Below, piece by piece: positions 62,095-64,000 of a stretch of DNA of 64,000 bases (positions are counted from its first letter, which is position 1; each line of letters opens with the position of its first letter). The position numbers were made by a program, and so were the translations under genes. Location: contig CM072887.1 in NCBI GenBank assembly GCA_037013685.1, forward strand, positions 51,263,154-51,327,153, given 5' to 3'. This DNA is from Acridotheres tristis (taxonomy: Eukaryota; Chordata; Aves; Passeriformes; Sturnidae). Under the pieces are notes generated by a model, which was given only the letters and a program-made list of their open reading frames with translations, was not told where the DNA came from and searched no databases.

Positions 62095-64000
62095 TATGGA
62101 TAAGAATCAGTGTAAAGCCCAACAAGGCACAACAAAGGCAGATTTTGACCTGTCCAGGAGAATGGTTGACAGAGTCCCATGGTAGTCAGTACTGAAGGGC
62201 AAAGGGGTCCAGGAAGGCTGGACATTCTTCAAGAAGGAAATCTTAAAGGCATGGGGATAGGCTGTCCCAATGTGCTGAAAGATCTGGGTAAGAAGACCAG
62301 CTTGGCTGAACAGAGAGCTTTGGCTGGAATTTGGGGACAAAAAGAGCATTTTTGACCTTTGGAAGAAGAGGCAAGCAACTCAGGAGGACTGCAACGATGT
62401 TGTGAGGTTATGCAAGGAAAAAATAAGAAGGACCAAAGCCCAACTAGAACTTAATCTGGCTACTGCCATAAAAGACAATAAAAATATTTCTATAAATACA
62501 TCATCAACAACAGGAGGGCTAAGGAGAATCTCCATCCTTTATTAGATGTGTAGGGAAGTGACAAAGGCTGAGGAGAAGACTGAGGTACTTAATGCCTCCT
62601 TTGCCTTAGTCCTTAATACAACCAGTGGTTATTGGGGTACCCAGTGCCCTGAGCTGGGAGACAGGGATGGGGAACAGGATGAAGGCCCCATGATTTAAGG
62701 GGAATTCGTCAGTGACCTGTAACACGACTTAGATACACACAAGTTTATAGGGCTGGATGGGATCTATGCAGGGGTACAGAGGGAGCTGGCAGAAGTGCTC
62801 ACCAATCCACTTTCCATCATTCACTAGCAGTCCTGGCTAATGGAGGAGGTCCCAGTTACCAAATGTGAAACCCATCTACAAGAATGGAAGGAAGGAGGAT
62901 CCTGGGAACTACAGGCCTGTAAGTCTGACCTTGGTCCTAGAGAAGGTTATAGAGCAGATCATCATGAGTGCCATCACAGAGTACAAACAAGGAAATTAGG
63001 CCCAGCTAGGGTGGATTTATGAAAGGTGAGTCCTGCTTGACCAACCTGATTTAAGTTTACAATAAGGTGACCCCACTTAGTGGATATGGAGAAAGCTGTG
63101 AATATAGTCTACCTGGACTTTAGTAAATTCTTAGACACCATTTCCCATTGCATTCTCCTGGAGAAACTGGCTGCTACAGGACATGCCTTGGTCTGGTGCA
63201 CTGTACACTGGCTGCATGGCAGGGCCCAGGGAGTGGTGGTGAGTGGAGTTGCATCCAGCTGGTGACCTGTCACTTGTGCTGTCCTCTGGGGATCAGCGTT
63301 GGGGCCAGATTAGAATGTGGATTGATATGGATGAGGGGATTGAGACATCAATTGAGTGTTGATCTGCTGGAGGGCAGGAAGGCTCTGCAGAGGGATCTGG
63401 ACAGGCTGGATCATGGCCCAAGGCCAGTGGTTTGGGGTTCAATAAGGCCAAGTGCCAGGTCCTGCCCTTGGGTTACAACAACCCCAGGCAGTGCTACAGG
63501 CTTGGGGAAGAGTAGCTGGAAAGTGGCCTGGCAGAAAAGGACCTGGGGGTGCTGGTCAGCAGCAGCTGAACTTGACCCAGCTGTGCCCAGGTGGCCAAGA
63601 AGGTCGATGGCATCCTGGCCTGGATCAGCAATGGTGTGGCCAGCAGGAGCAGGGCAGTGATTGTTGCCCTGTACTGAGCACTGGTGAGGCCACACCTCAA
63701 ATCCTGTGTCCAGTTCTGGGACCCCTCACTAGAAGAAGGACACTGTGGGGCTGGACTGAGTCCAGGAAAGGACAACAGAACTGGTGAAGGGTCTGGAGCA
63801 CAAGGCTTACAAGGAGCAGGTGAGAGAGCTGGGGGTGTTTAGTCTGGAGAAAAGAAGGTTCAGGGGAGACCTTATCACTCTCTACAACCACCTGAAAGGA
63901 GGTTGCAGCTATGTTGGGGTCAGCCTCTTCTCCCAGCTAACAAGAGACAAGATGAGAGGAACTGGCCTCAAATTGCACTAGGAGAGGTTTAGATTAGGTA
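62095..64000 (+). pseudogene. Degraded CR1 LINE ORF2 (reverse transcriptase), cut by window end
   Basis: A long CR1 body on the + strand. In broken frames one reads the region before the RT domain ('ttggaagaagaggcaagcaa', 'gcccaactagaacttaatct'), then a frame from 63080 with VYLDFSKFLDTISH (RT box A, 63107 onward) and GRAQGVVVSGV, a later frame with [18 protein letters not shown], and finally [20 protein letters not shown] in a frame starting at 63784. At least four frame changes and several stops are present. Between the 'atgaggggattgag' segment (~63330) and the VDLLEGRK segment (~63356) about 30 bases are missing, removing the aspartate-pair (F/YADD) catalytic box. It cannot encode an active enzyme. 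The CR1 3' end lies beyond the window. Confidence 0.93.

Overview
This 64 kb window is vertebrate nuclear DNA, most likely from a bird. The signs are single-copy intron-rich DNA, several CR1 LINE copies (two with sense 3' ends at 6.3 and 20.1 kb, one antisense at 23.7 kb, one long degraded body at 62.1-64.0 kb) with tails resembling the CR1 octamer ATTCTATG, and a solo LTR of a type I associate with avian endogenous retroviruses. No bacterial-style operons, RNA genes or CRISPR arrays are visible. Nearly all ORFs longer than 60 codons are chance reading frames.

One gene can be identified: the 3' half of AIG1 (androgen-induced 1, an integral-membrane threonine hydrolase of FAHFA lipids) on the + strand. 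Three consecutive coding exons splice in phase: 35037-35152, 44683-44846 and 47871-47908. They encode the last 105 residues, the same length as the human C-terminal part as I recall it, and the first codon is the His recalled as catalytic in human AIG1 (His134). The 3' UTR runs to a poly(A) signal at 48481-48486. Exons for the N-terminal half were looked for upstream and not found, so positions 1-35036 are read as the 3' part of a very large intron. Introns of 9.5 kb and 3.0 kb separate the three exons.

Layout: 1-35036 intron with CR1 tail (6.3 kb), solo LTR (17.7-18.1 kb), a composite satellite with embedded TTAGGG repeats (19.6-20.1 kb) abutting a CR1 copy (20.1-20.5 kb), antisense CR1 (23.7 kb), a TG microsatellite (27.6 kb) and possible ancient SINE/LINE relics (28.6 and 34.5 kb); 35.0-48.5 kb AIG1 3' exons and UTR; 48.5-62.1 kb apparently intergenic, with a probable old LINE relic (54 kb) and a GC-rich stretch (58.4-60.1 kb) around an AT-rich island; 62.1-64.0 kb a degraded CR1 ORF2 cut by the window end.

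The most unusual feature is the satellite with telomeric hexamers built into its repeat unit. Other items worth checking are a possible intronic-polyadenylation isoform of AIG1 that changes its C-terminus, the sense-oriented LTR promoter inside the AIG1 intron, and two overlapping, mutually exclusive hairpins at 8.2 kb. I did not find a convincing new biological system.
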